Of a stretch of DNA of 64,000 nucleotides, positions 47,873-56,125 are shown one piece after another; the first letter of the stretch is position 1; the number at the start of each line of letters is the position of its first letter. This DNA is from Ruminococcus sp. (GTDB taxonomy: Bacteria; Bacillota_A; Clostridia; Oscillospirales; Ruminococcaceae): positions 62,001-126,000 of the forward strand of contig JAFVAN010000015.1 in NCBI GenBank assembly GCA_017480485.1. The letters are read 5' to 3'. A program made the translations under genes and the position numbers. The notes beneath the pieces were generated by a model that was given only the letters and a program-made list of their open reading frames with translations, was not told the DNA's origin and did not search any database.

Positions 47873-48544
47873 ATGATAGAGCTTAAAAACATCGTAAAGA
47901 CCTACAACAAAGGCAGACAGAACGAATTCGAGGCCCTGCACGGCATCTCGGCCAAGATTGAGGACGGCGAGCTGGTGGCCATCATCGGCAGGTCGGGGGC
48001 GGGGAAAAGCACCCTGCTGCACATACTGGCCTGCATCGACGGCTGCGACAGCGGCGAATACCTGATAGACGGCGCCCCTGTCAAGGGCCTGTCGGAGCGA
48101 CGCAGCGCTGCGCTTCGCAACGAAAAGCTTGGCATGGTGATGCAGGACTTCGCCCTAATCGAGGACTTCACGGCCCTTGAAAACGTGCTGCTGCCCCTGA
48201 ATTTTTCGAGAAAAAGAAAGAAGGGCAGGCGGGAGCGCGCTCTCTCGGCCCTGCGGTCCGTTGGCATCGAGGAGCTGGCGAAGAAGCCCTGCTCGAAGCT
48301 CTCGGGCGGGCAGAAGCAGCGGGTGGCAATAGCGAGGGCCATCGTCAACGACCCCGCCCTGATACTTGCGGACGAGCCCACAGGCGCCCTCGACACCGCC
48401 ACCTCGGCGGAGATAATGGAGCTCTTCAGGCGCCTTAACGAGACGGGGCGGACGGTGGTCATCGTCACACACGACCCGAAGATAGCCGAGCAGTGCGGGC
48501 GGGTCATCGAGATCTGCGACGGCAGGGTGCTGGACCGTGGCTGA
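47873..48544 (+). CDS. LolD/MacB-type ABC ATPase
   Basis: Protein of 223 residues, the size of FtsX-permease partner ATPases. Walker A GRSGAGKST is near 39, QDFALIEDFTALENVLLPL is the Q-loop region, the signature is LSGGQKQRVAIARAIV, Walker B LILADEPTGALD, and the switch VIVTHD. The PTGALD variant is typical of the MacB/LolD group that energises mechanotransmission or peptide export. The ATG at 47873 follows GAAGGAGG. It is 206 bp after the second permease, with a repeat element between; no separate promoter is evident. Confidence 0.93.
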   Translation: MIELKNIVKTYNKGRQNEFEALHGISAKIEDGELVAIIGRSGAGKSTLLHILACIDGCDSGEYLIDGAPVKGLSERRSAALRNEKLGMVMQDFALIEDFTALENVLLPLNFSRKRKKGRRERALSALRSVGIEELAKKPCSKLSGGQKQRVAIARAIVNDPALILADEPTGALDTATSAEIMELFRRLNETGRTVVIVTHDPKIAEQCGRVIEICDGRVLDRG

Positions 48545-48602
48545 GGAGACAAAACAGCAAAGGCCATTTTGCACCGCTGCGGAGCAGCGCAGTTTTTATT
48601 AG

Positions 48603-48653
48603 GCCGAAAGAGGGTATTCCCCCGCCGCTGGCGGGGGAATACCCTCTTTCGGC
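48603..48653. repeat. Family-1 palindrome, terminator-like
   Basis: GCCGAAAGAGGGTATTCCCC pairs with GGGGAATACCCTCTTTCGGC through a CGCCGCTGGCG centre. It lies downstream of the ATPase gene and may end that operon. Confidence 0.85.
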
Positions 48654-48700
48654 ACCCGCAAAATATGAAAATTGATTTCCGTGTTTTTTCGGCAAACCCC

Positions 48701-48772
48701 TTGACAAACAGACCTGCTGTTGCTATAATAGTATACGGTGCTTTAACGAATAAAAGCATAAAAGCGTTAAAG
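48701..48772 (+). promoter_or_regulatory. Sigma-A promoter of the symporter gene with downstream inverted repeat
   Basis: TTGACA (48701-48706), 17-bp spacer, TATAAT (48724-48729). Just past the start point, CTTTAACG (48741-48748) is inverted as CGTTAAAG (48765-48772), a possible operator or leader hairpin. Confidence 0.82.
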
Positions 48773-48806
48773 GACTAAAATGCAATTAACGGAAGGATAT
48801 GTTTCA

Positions 48807-50351
48807 ATGGTTTTGACATGGACTGTGCTGATAGTGTACCTGATACTTATGGTCGCCATCGGCGTGTACTACCGCAGAAAGACCGCCAGCGTCGCAGATT
48901 TTGTGCTGGGCGGAAGGACCCTCGGCCCCTGGTTCACGGCCTTTGCCTACGGCACCTCTTACTTCTCTGCCGTTATCTTCGTGGGCTATGCGGGCAAATT
49001 CGGCTGGAGCTACGGCGTGGCCTCCACCTGGGTGGGCATCGGCAACGCGATACTGGGCTCGCTGCTGCCATGGATGATACTGGGAAGGCGTTCCCGCATC
49101 ATGAGCAAGCACATGGAGGCAAAGACCATGCCCGAGTTCTTCGAGAAGCGCTACGACTCAAAGGCGCTGAAGATCGCCTCGGCCATAATAATCTTTATCT
49201 TCCTTATCCCCTACACCGCCTCGGTGTACAACGGGCTTTCCAGACTCTTTGAGAAAGGCTTCGGCATTGAGTACAAATACTGCATCATCATCATGGCCGT
49301 GTTCACCGCAGCATATGTTATCCTTGGCGGCTACAAGGCCACTGCCCTTTCGGACTTCATCCAGGGCGTGATAATGCTCATCGGCATCACCGCAGTTATC
49401 GTCGCGGTGCTGAACATGAACGGCGGCCTCTCGGGCTCTGTTGACAAGATGGGCGAGATAGAGAGTGCATCGGGCAAAACAGGCGAATACGCCTCTCTCT
49501 TCGGACCCGACCCCGTGAACCTTATCGGCGTTGTTATACTTACCTCCCTCGGTACCTGGGGTCTGCCCCAGATGGTGGGCAAATTCTACGCCGTCAAGGA
49601 CGACAGATCCATCAAGACAGGCACCATCGTTTCCACCGTTTTCGCCGTTGTTGTGGCGGGCGGCTGCTACTTCCTTGGCGGCTTCGGCAGGCTGTTTGCA
49701 GAGGTCGGTGAGGGCGGCGCACCAGTGGGCGGCTTCGACGGCATCGTTCCCACCATGATGGAAAAGCTATCGCCCTTCCTCTTTGCGGTAGTGCTGGTGC
49801 TGGTGCTCTCGGCCTCTATGTCCACGCTCTCGTCTCTGGTGCTCACCTCCAGCTCGGTGTTCACCATCGACCTTATCAAGCCCTTCAAGAAGGACATGAA
49901 CGAGAAGCAGGAGCTGCTCATCATGCGCATATTCATCGGCTTCTTCATCCTCGTTTCCGTCATCATCGCCATCTTCACCCTTGAGAACCCCCAGACGGTG
50001 ATCTCGTCCCTGATGGGAATTTCATGGGGCGCGCTGGCAGGCGCTTTCTTGGCGCCCTTCCTCTATGGCCTGTATTCCAAGAAGATCACCAAGGCCGCAG
50101 TCGGTACCTGCTTTGTGGTAGGCGTCGGCGTGACGGTAGTGCATATGTTCATCTACACCCTGAAGCTCGTGCCCTCGGCCCCTGCCACCCTTGGCAAGCT
50201 GAGCCTGGCCTCGCCTGTTAATGCGGGCGCCTTCACGATGCTGCTGGGTCTGGTGCTCGTGCCGATAGTAAGCGCCATCACAGGCGGCAGCGGCAAGGAC
50301 AAGGCCCAAGCCGAGAAGGTCTTCGAGTGCTACTCGAGGGATGACCTGTAA
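48807..50351 (+). CDS. Sodium:solute symporter (SSS family)
   Basis: Polytopic transporter of 514 residues with about 13 hydrophobic helices. It carries the family motifs DFVLGGRTLGPWFTAFAYGTSYFSAV near 30-55, the sodium-site region WVGIGNAILG, and SASMSTLSSLVLTSSSVFTID near 345. SSS members import sugars, amino acids, proline or pantothenate with sodium; the substrate cannot be assigned here. I chose the ATG at 48807, 9 bases after GGAAGGA. An ATG at 48780 with AAAGGA 5 bases upstream would add nine residues. Monocistronic with a strong promoter and terminator. Confidence 0.92.
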   Translation: MVLTWTVLIVYLILMVAIGVYYRRKTASVADFVLGGRTLGPWFTAFAYGTSYFSAVIFVGYAGKFGWSYGVASTWVGIGNAILGSLLPWMILGRRSRIMSKHMEAKTMPEFFEKRYDSKALKIASAIIIFIFLIPYTASVYNGLSRLFEKGFGIEYKYCIIIMAVFTAAYVILGGYKATALSDFIQGVIMLIGITAVIVAVLNMNGGLSGSVDKMGEIESASGKTGEYASLFGPDPVNLIGVVILTSLGTWGLPQMVGKFYAVKDDRSIKTGTIVSTVFAVVVAGGCYFLGGFGRLFAEVGEGGAPVGGFDGIVPTMMEKLSPFLFAVVLVLVLSASMSTLSSLVLTSSSVFTIDLIKPFKKDMNEKQELLIMRIFIGFFILVSVIIAIFTLENPQTVISSLMGISWGALAGAFLAPFLYGLYSKKITKAAVGTCFVVGVGVTVVHMFIYTLKLVPSAPATLGKLSLASPVNAGAFTMLLGLVLVPIVSAITGGSGKDKAQAEKVFECYSRDDL

Positions 50352-50371
50352 GGCGCTGCGAACAGACCATT

Positions 50372-50411
50372 GAACAGCACCTCTCCCCTGCGGGGGAGAG
50401 GTGCTGTTTTT
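50372..50411 (+). terminator. Symporter terminator (family-1 type)
   Basis: AACAGCACCTCTCCCC pairs with GGGGAGAGGTGCTGTT, followed by T. Confidence 0.9.
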
Positions 50412-50482
50412 CATCCGTCACACAGCAAAAATTGACAAGTCGTGTCCCCGTATCGCGAGGGAGCCGCCTCATATCACACAAC

Positions 50483-50514
50483 TGTAAACGAGCTTGCGAG
50501 TGCTCACGCGACTT
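50483..50514 (+). repeat. 32-bp dispersed repeat, copy 2 (upstream of purB)
   Basis: Identical over 32 bases to 18845-18876. It lies 27 bp upstream of the -35 of the purB promoter; CGCGAGGGAGCC also precedes both copies. Confidence 0.85.
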
Positions 50515-50541
50515 ACGCCGTCCGCGTTAGGACAAAAAAGC

Positions 50542-50570
50542 TTTACTTTTTTTCTGAACTGTGGTATACT
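50542..50570 (+). promoter_or_regulatory. Sigma-A promoter of purB
   Basis: TTTACT (50542-50547), 17-bp spacer, TATACT (50565-50570), extended TGG before the -10. The leader is about 30 nt with no riboswitch. Confidence 0.72.
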
Positions 50571-50606
50571 GAAAATATCCAAACTATATGAAATGAGGTC
50601 GTTTTT

Positions 50607-52046
50607 ATGACAAACAGCTATGAGAGCCCCTTCTGCACAAGATATGCAAGTAAGGAGATGCAGTTCGTATTCTCCGCCGATAAGAAATTCACTACCTGGA
50701 GGCGGCTCTGGGTGGCGCTGGCAAGGGCCGAGATGAAGCTGGGCCTGAACGTTACTCAGGAACAGGTAGACAAGCTTTCCGCCCACATCGAGGACATCGA
50801 CTACGCCAAGGCCGCAGAGTATGAGAAGAAGTTCCGCCACGACGTAATGGCTCACGTCCACACCTACGGCGACGCCGTCGGCGAGGAGGCCAAGAAGATC
50901 ATCCACCTTGGGGCCACCAGCTGCTATGTCGGCGACAACACCGATATCATCATCATGCGGGACGCCCTGAGGATAGTAAAAAGAAAGCTGGTAAAGGTAA
51001 TCGACCAGCTGGCTAAGTTCGCGGACAAGTACAAGGCCCTGCCCTGCCTGGCCTACACGCATTTGCAGCCCGCCCAGCTCACCACCGTGGGCAAGCGCGC
51101 TACTCTTTGGTGCAACGAGCTGCTCTACGATCTGGAGGACTTAGACTTCCAGCTTGGAAGGCTGCGGCTTCTGGGCTCCAAGGGCACCACAGGCACACAG
51201 GCCTCCTTCATGGAGCTCTTCCACGGCGACACCGACAAGGTGAAGGAGCTTGAGCGCCTTATCGCCGAGGAGATGGGCTTTGAGGGCGTTGTGCCCGTTT
51301 CCGGACAGACCTATTCGAGGAAGATAGACTTTGCCGTTTGTCAGGTGCTGGCGGCCATCGCCCAGAGCGCCATGAAGTTCGGCAACGACATCCGCCTGCT
51401 GCAAAGCTTCAAGGAGATCGAAGAGCCCTTTGAGAAAACCCAGATCGGCTCCTCTGCAATGGCCTACAAGCGCAACCCCATGCGGGACGAGCGCATCTGC
51501 TCGCTGGCAAGGTACGTCATGGTGGACGTTCTGAACCCCGCCTTCACCGCCGGAACACAGTGGTTCGAGAGGACTCTGGACGACTCCGCCAACAAGCGCA
51601 TCGCCGTGGCCGAGGCATTTCTGGGCGTTGACGCCATACTCAACATAATGCTCAACGTCACCGACCCCGAGAACGGCTTGGTGGTATACGAGAAGATAAT
51701 CCGCAAGAGAGTTATGGCGGAGCTGCCCTTTATGGCCACTGAGAACATCATCATGGACTGCTGCGAGAGAGGCGGCAGCCGTCAGGACCTTCACGAGCGC
51801 ATCAGGGAGCTGTCCATGGAGGCAGGCGCCCACGTTAAGCGCGACGGCCTTGATAACGACCTTGCCGACCTTATCGCCGCCGACCCCATGTTCGACATCA
51901 CCCGCGAGAAGCTGGAGGAGATAATGAAGCCCGAGAACTACATCGGCCGCTGCCCCCAGCAGGTAGAGGAGTTCATCGAGAACTGCGTTCGCCCCGTGAT
52001 CGAGGCCAACGGCGTTTCCGATGACGTGGCGGAGATAAACGTATAA
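50607..52046 (+). CDS. purB: Adenylosuccinate lyase
   Basis: Acts twice in purine synthesis: cleaves SAICAR to AICAR and adenylosuccinate to AMP, releasing fumarate. The 479 residues belong to the fumarase/aspartase superfamily, with HDVMAHVHTYG near 78, LGATSCYVGDNTDI near 105, the catalytic-histidine region TQASFMELFHGD, the signature GSSAMAYKRNPMRDERI near 293 and FMATENIIMDC. The length and the GSSAMAYKRNP form fit the longer lyase group seen in clostridia and eukaryotes. The ATG at 50607 follows GAGGTCG. It is followed by nadC after a 72-bp gap holding a repeat. Confidence 0.96.
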   Translation: MTNSYESPFCTRYASKEMQFVFSADKKFTTWRRLWVALARAEMKLGLNVTQEQVDKLSAHIEDIDYAKAAEYEKKFRHDVMAHVHTYGDAVGEEAKKIIHLGATSCYVGDNTDIIIMRDALRIVKRKLVKVIDQLAKFADKYKALPCLAYTHLQPAQLTTVGKRATLWCNELLYDLEDLDFQLGRLRLLGSKGTTGTQASFMELFHGDTDKVKELERLIAEEMGFEGVVPVSGQTYSRKIDFAVCQVLAAIAQSAMKFGNDIRLLQSFKEIEEPFEKTQIGSSAMAYKRNPMRDERICSLARYVMVDVLNPAFTAGTQWFERTLDDSANKRIAVAEAFLGVDAILNIMLNVTDPENGLVVYEKIIRKRVMAELPFMATENIIMDCCERGGSRQDLHERIRELSMEAGAHVKRDGLDNDLADLIAADPMFDITREKLEEIMKPENYIGRCPQQVEEFIENCVRPVIEANGVSDDVAEINV

Positions 52047-52059
52047 TTTCAGCCCCTAT

Positions 52060-52101
52060 TCCGTCCGCGCAGCGGACACCATAATTGTGCATTGTGCATT
52101 G
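52060..52101. repeat. Partial family-2 element
   Basis: CCGTCCGC-GCA-GCGGACACC (the family-2 core) followed by two TGCATTG words (ATAATTGTGCATTGTGCATT). A related ATAATTGTGCATTG, inverted, is at 22913-22926, upstream of the esterase gene. Confidence 0.75.
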
Positions 52102-52118
52102 AAAAAAGGAGCGTTCTT

Positions 52119-52958
52119 ATGAAGCTTATGCAATTCCAGATCGACGACATCATCAAGGTGGCGCTGCTGGAGGATATCAACTACATCGACGTCACCACCG
52201 ACTACCTTGTTGACGACAGCAGAGTGAACACCGCCTATTACCTTGCAAAGGACGAGGGCGTGCTCTGCGGGATAGATATCGCCATGCGGGTCTTCACCCT
52301 TCTGGACGACACCGCAAAGGCAGAGATACTTATCCACGACGGCGAGCCCGTGAAAAAAGGTGACATCATCGCCCGCATCACGGCCCACACCCGAGCCCTG
52401 CTGAAGGGCGAGCGGACGGCCCTGAACCTTATCCAGCACCTCTCGGGCATCGCAACCGCCACCAACAGGTGTGTGAAGCTGGTGGAGGGCACCAAAGCCA
52501 CCATTGCCGACACCCGCAAGACCCTTCCCGGGCTGAGGGTGCTGCAAAAATACGCCGTCACCGTAGGCGGCGGCAGGAACCACCGCTACAACCTTTCTGA
52601 CTGCGCCATGCTCAAGGACACCCACCTGGACGCCTACGGCTCCATGACGGGGGCCGTTAACGCCCTGCGTGAAAAGATGGGCCACACCGTAAAGATAGAG
52701 GTAGAGGTAGGCAGCCTTGATGAGCTTCGGGAGGCGCTGGAGCTGGGCGTGGAGATAATAATGCTGGACAACATGAGCTGCGAGGAGATGAGTGAGGCTG
52801 TCAAGCTCACAGCGGGCCGCGCTAAGCTCGAGGCCTCGGGCAACGTCACCGCCGAGACCATCCGCGCCATTGCGGAGACGGGCGTGGACATAATCTCTAT
52901 GGGCGCCCTGACCCATTCGGTGAAGGCCTTTGACATTTCGATGAAGATGGAGAAGTGA
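52119..52958 (+). CDS. nadC: Nicotinate-nucleotide pyrophosphorylase (carboxylating)
   Basis: Converts quinolinate and PRPP to nicotinate mononucleotide in NAD synthesis. The 279 residues match the family. Motifs: ALLEDINYIDVTTDY near the start, ERTALNLIQHLSGIAT near 90, ADTRKTLPGLRVLQKYAVTVGGG near 130, HRYNLSDCAMLKDTH near 153, and VEVGSLDELREAL with IIMLDNM near 200-215. The ATG at 52119 follows AAAAAAGGAG. No nadA or nadB is in view. A DUF3592 gene starts 3 bp after its stop. Confidence 0.96.
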   Translation: MKLMQFQIDDIIKVALLEDINYIDVTTDYLVDDSRVNTAYYLAKDEGVLCGIDIAMRVFTLLDDTAKAEILIHDGEPVKKGDIIARITAHTRALLKGERTALNLIQHLSGIATATNRCVKLVEGTKATIADTRKTLPGLRVLQKYAVTVGGGRNHRYNLSDCAMLKDTHLDAYGSMTGAVNALREKMGHTVKIEVEVGSLDELREALELGVEIIMLDNMSCEEMSEAVKLTAGRAKLEASGNVTAETIRAIAETGVDIISMGALTHSVKAFDISMKMEK

Positions 52959-52961
52959 GTC

Positions 52962-53489
52962 ATGGCAAGAGTAAGAGTTGTTGACCCCAAAGGGCAGAAA
53001 ATAGGGCTGGTAGTGGGCCTGATAGTCGGGCTGGTGTTCATTGTCATCGGCTGTGTGATGTTTTACTCCATCGGGCAGAGCGAGAAGAAGTGCACCGAGC
53101 GGGTAGACGGCATCGTAGCAGAGCTCAAGACTCGCAAGACCAAAAAGACAAGAAAGAAGACCTCCACCACCACCTACGCCCCCGTTTATGAATACACCTA
53201 CAATGGGACGAAATACAGGGTCGAGAGCACTACCTCCTCGAATCCCCCCGCCTTTCAGCAGGGCCAGCAGGTAGAGATAATGATAGACCCTGACGAGCCC
53301 ACCCACATCTACGTCCCGGGGGACAAGACGGCAAGGACGCTCTGCATAGTGTTCACGGCCATAGGCGGAGTCTTCTCGGCCCTTAGCGCCCTGATACTCG
53401 TGCTGACCATACGGCGGGAACGAGCCACAGCGTCTACAGTCTACATCGGGTCCCAGGAGACCGTTGACCCGGAGCAGTTCTGGCGCTGA
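52962..53489 (+). CDS. DUF3592 membrane protein (paralogue 1)
   Basis: Protein of 175 residues: helix (about 14-36), an outside domain of about 80 residues with VDGIVAELKTRK, APVYEYTYNGTKYRVES and VEIMIDPDEPTHIYVPGDK, then a second helix (about 125-147) and a charged tail. The YxPVYEYxxxGxxY and DPxxP-YVPGD patterns define DUF3592, of unknown function. It is translationally close to nadC (3 bp), which need not imply a shared role. The neighbouring 53676 gene is a paralogue. Confidence 0.88.
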   Translation: MARVRVVDPKGQKIGLVVGLIVGLVFIVIGCVMFYSIGQSEKKCTERVDGIVAELKTRKTKKTRKKTSTTTYAPVYEYTYNGTKYRVESTTSSNPPAFQQGQQVEIMIDPDEPTHIYVPGDKTARTLCIVFTAIGGVFSALSALILVLTIRRERATASTVYIGSQETVDPEQFWR

Positions 53490-53531
53490 ACAGAGCCCCA
53501 GACCGACGCCGGCAAAAAAACGACCATAACT

Positions 53532-53613
53532 CGGCGAAAAAAAGGTATCTCCCCTCCCGCAGGGAGGGAGAATACCTTTTTCCGCACCTCCCCGAGCCGC
53601 CCCGGGCGGCGAG
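53532..53613 (+). repeat. Family-1 element with tail, copy 2
   Basis: TCGGCGAAAAAAAGGTATCT begins a palindrome ending ATACCTTTTTCCGCAC, followed by CTCCCCGAGCCGC-CCCG-GGCGGCGAG. It lies between the two DUF3592 genes. Confidence 0.85.
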
Positions 53614-53675
53614 AGCAAAAGAAAGACCACAGATCAAAGAAAGATAAAACAAACAGAACAAAACGGAGAACAGCT

Positions 53676-54164
53676 ATGACACTTTACAACACCAAAGCTA
53701 ACAAGAGGCTCAAGATAGCCTCTGTGGCCTGCCTGATCATCGGGTGCATCATCCTGATCCTCGTGTGCGCCGCAGCGATAATTATCAGCCTTGACGCCAG
53801 GCACTGCACAGAGCCTGTTGAGGCCGTTGTTGCCGACCAGTACGTTTCCAACAGCGTCCGATCGAGGGGGGAGGACAAGACCCTCTACGCCCCGATCTTC
53901 ACCTATGACTACAGCAACGAGACCTATACGTCAAAATATTCCTTCAGCGCAGGCTCCCCGGCCTATACGGTGGGCGAGAGCGTGAAGCTGATGATAGACC
54001 CCGAGGAGCCCACCCGGTTCTATATCCCGGGGGACAGGCAGCCGATAAAGCAGGCCATCCCCATCCTGTGCGGCGGGCTGCTGTTCACGGCGATAGGGCT
54101 GCTGGGGCTGGGGGCCCACAAGAGGCGGGCCCTGGCGCCGAATGCCACGGAGATAAAAAAATGA
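53676..54164 (+). CDS. DUF3592 membrane protein (paralogue 2)
   Basis: Protein of 162 residues with helix (about 13-38), outer domain (VEAVVADQYVSN, YAPIFTYDYSNETYTSKY, VKLMIDPEEPTRFYIPGDR) and second helix (about 125-147). It shares the pattern YAPxxxYxYxxxxY and MIDPxEPTxxYxPGD with the upstream gene, so the two probably arose by tandem duplication and have since diverged. The ATG at 53676 follows GGAGAACAG. Confidence 0.88.
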   Translation: MTLYNTKANKRLKIASVACLIIGCIILILVCAAAIIISLDARHCTEPVEAVVADQYVSNSVRSRGEDKTLYAPIFTYDYSNETYTSKYSFSAGSPAYTVGESVKLMIDPEEPTRFYIPGDRQPIKQAIPILCGGLLFTAIGLLGLGAHKRRALAPNATEIKK

Positions 54165-54218
54165 TCTCCATCGGCTGAGCGCCGGACGAAAAACTAAATG
54201 AAAAAAGGAGCGCTGGCC

Positions 54219-55013
54219 ATGCCGGGAATAACCGACTGCGAAAGACAATTCCACATCCAGACCCTGCCCGAGGAGGTGGGGCGATATGTTATCCTTGCGG
54301 GAGACCCTGCACGGGTGCCTCTCATAGCCCGGCTGCTGGAGGGTGCCGCACAGGTGGCCTACAACCGGGAGTTCAACGTGTATTCCGGGACCCTTGAGGG
54401 CGAGAGGGTCACTGTCTGCTCCACGGGCATAGGCGGGGCCTCGACGGCCATCGCCGTTGAGGAGCTGATAAAATGCGGGGCGGACACCTTCATCCGCGTT
54501 GGCACCTGCGGCGGGATAGCCGACAAGGTGCGGGGCGGAGATCTGGTGATTGCCTCCAGCGCCATAAGGGCCGAGGGGACCTCCTACGAGTACCTTCCCA
54601 CGGGCTACCCTGCGGCGGCGGACTACGATGTGACTGAGGCTCTTGCAAGGGCCGCGGCCGCCCTCTCGCAGGACAGGGACGGCGCCAGATATCACGTCGG
54701 GGTGGTCCACTCCAAGGACAGCTTCTACGGGCAGGTAGAGACCGAGAGCTCCCCCGTGGCCTACAAGCTGCGTGAGCGCTGGCAGAGCTACATCCGCTGC
54801 GGCTGCCTGAGCTCCGAGATGGAATGCGCGGCGCTCTACTCCGTGACACAGGCAAGAGGCGCCCGAGGCGGCGCTGTGCTTACGGCCATCTGGAACATGG
54901 AGCGCTCTCACAGCGGCGTTGACGACACCCAGACCCTTGACTCCTCCCGCGCCATCCGCTGCGCCGTGGAGGCAGTAAGGCTGCTGATAAAAGAGAGCGG
55001 CAAAAATGGCTGA
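54219..55013 (+). CDS. udp: Uridine phosphorylase
   Basis: Pyrimidine salvage: uridine plus phosphate gives uracil and ribose 1-phosphate. The 264 residues contain GDPARVPLIARLLEG near 34, GIGGASTAIAVEELIKCGADTFIRVGTCGGI near 75-105 (phosphate site), HVGVVHSKDSFYG near 160 and the SSEMECAALY motif near 195 typical of the NP-1 nucleoside phosphorylase fold. The ATG at 54219, 8 bases after AAAGGAG, is preferred to one at 54198. It overlaps the acylphosphatase gene by 8 bp. Confidence 0.94.
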   Translation: MPGITDCERQFHIQTLPEEVGRYVILAGDPARVPLIARLLEGAAQVAYNREFNVYSGTLEGERVTVCSTGIGGASTAIAVEELIKCGADTFIRVGTCGGIADKVRGGDLVIASSAIRAEGTSYEYLPTGYPAAADYDVTEALARAAAALSQDRDGARYHVGVVHSKDSFYGQVETESSPVAYKLRERWQSYIRCGCLSSEMECAALYSVTQARGARGGAVLTAIWNMERSHSGVDDTQTLDSSRAIRCAVEAVRLLIKESGKNG

Positions 55014-55281
55014 GAAAATACGTCGGCACATAGTTTTCTACGGCTCGGTGCAGGGGGTCGGCTTTCGCTACCGCGCCTATTATGCCGCCCGTGCCAACGG
55101 CGTCTCGGGCTGGATTCGCAACCGCTTCGACGGCGCTGTCGAGGCCGAGCTGGAGGGCGAGGAGCGCAGCATAGATGAGGTCATAATGGCCGTTGAGCGC
55201 GGGACCTTCATAAGCATCGAGCGGATGGAGGCCCGCACCGTGCCCCTCCACGGCGACTACGGCTTTGAGATAAGGGATTGA
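55006..55281 (+). CDS. acyP: Acylphosphatase
   Basis: Small enzyme of 91 residues that hydrolyses acyl phosphates such as acetyl or carbamoyl phosphate. It has the signature VFYGSVQGVGFRYRAYYAARANGVSGWIRN, with the catalytic Arg (GFRY) and Asn (WIRN) both present, and VEAELEG further on. Length is as expected. It overlaps the uridine phosphorylase gene by 8 bp and so is translationally coupled to it. Confidence 0.95.
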   Translation: MAEKIRRHIVFYGSVQGVGFRYRAYYAARANGVSGWIRNRFDGAVEAELEGEERSIDEVIMAVERGTFISIERMEARTVPLHGDYGFEIRD

Positions 55282-55285
55282 GCTT

Positions 55286-55399
55286 TCAGAGGTTAGAGGT
55301 GAGATGTTAGAGGTTAGACGCGGTGCGCCTTCGGCGTATATTTTTAAAATCGTCCGCTTCGCGGACACCTTATCTAACCTCTAATATCTAACCTCTGAA
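55286..55399. repeat. Family-2 intergenic element, copy B
   Basis: Left: TTCAGAGGTTAGAGGTGAGA and further TTAGAGG words (to 55318). Centre: CGTCCGC-TTC-GCGGACACCTT. Right: TATCTAACCTCTAATATCTA ending CCTCTGAA, the inverse of the left edge. It begins 4 bp after the acylphosphatase stop. Confidence 0.88.
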
Positions 55400-55423
55400 T
55401 GCCCTTCCGGGCAGGTGATGTGA

Positions 55424-55984
55424 TTGCTCCATGCGGTGATAGGTTTTTTAAAGGAAAACATAGTCTGCGATATTTTTCTGGTGCTGGGGCTTGTTACAAT
55501 TTTTATTACTTACGTTGCGGCGCCCGCCGCAAGTAAAAAGTCGGGGCGTCATGTTTCGGGCATCCCCGCAGTGGGCGGCCTGCTGATAGCTCTGGGGTTT
55601 CTGACGTCCCCGGTGAAGTGGCTGGCCCTGCTGGGCCTGCTGGAGCCCGGCGTGCTCTATTTTATTTTCAGGTGCATCCCGGACATCATCAAGGCCGAGC
55701 GGGATACGAAGAACGCTGTACCTCCCGCCGAGCTGGAGGGCGGGCAGGTGCTTGAATACAGCACCTACAAAAACCGCTACGACGAGATCCGAACGCCCAA
55801 CGGGCCCTACGAGGGCAGCTACATCGTCCATCCGATAGTGAGGTACATAATAACCAAAAAGGACGGCAGCTACCGACTGCTGGAGCAAGAAATGAACCAA
55901 AGGATCGCAAGGGTCACAGAGCACCCTTCGCTTGAGGCCTGCAGGGCGGCTGCTTCCCGCAAGGCAAAATGGAAAACACTTTAA
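55424..55984 (+). CDS. Membrane protein of unknown function
   Basis: Protein of 186 residues. Helices at about 14-34, 45-62 and 65-85 are followed by a soluble domain (about 88-186) with LEGGQVLEYSTYKNRYDEIRTPNG and IVRYIITKKDGSYRLLEQE. I do not recognise a family. The start is uncertain: TTG at 55424 lies 5-6 bases after AGGTGA, and a GTG at 55436 is an alternative. It follows repeat copy B and precedes a family-1 element, with no clear operon partner. Confidence 0.7.
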   Translation: MLHAVIGFLKENIVCDIFLVLGLVTIFITYVAAPAASKKSGRHVSGIPAVGGLLIALGFLTSPVKWLALLGLLEPGVLYFIFRCIPDIIKAERDTKNAVPPAELEGGQVLEYSTYKNRYDEIRTPNGPYEGSYIVHPIVRYIITKKDGSYRLLEQEMNQRIARVTEHPSLEACRAAASRKAKWKTL

Positions 55985-56010
55985 GCATGAAAAAGGTAAT
56001 TTAAAAACCA

Positions 56011-56083
56011 GCGAAAAATGCTCTCCCCGCCGTCAGGCGGGAGAGTGCATTTTCCGCGCCTCCGAGCCGCCGCAGGCGGCGAG
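56011..56083 (+). repeat. Family-1 element with tail, copy 3
   Basis: GCGAAAAATGCTCTCCCCGC pairs with GCGGGAGAGTGCATTTTCCGC, followed by GCCTCCGAGCCGC-CGCA-GGCGGCGAG. Confidence 0.82.
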
Positions 56084-56125
56084 GTCTGCTAAAACGGAGA
56101 AATAATTTTAGAAGGAGGTCTTTTA

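Noticed and set aside
50571..50606. Purine riboswitch in front of purB
   Set aside because: The leader is only about 30 bases, too short for the purine aptamer.
55286..55399. Family-2 elements considered as insertion sequences
   Set aside because: About 100-140 bp with no transposase or target-site duplication that I could confirm; at most non-autonomous.
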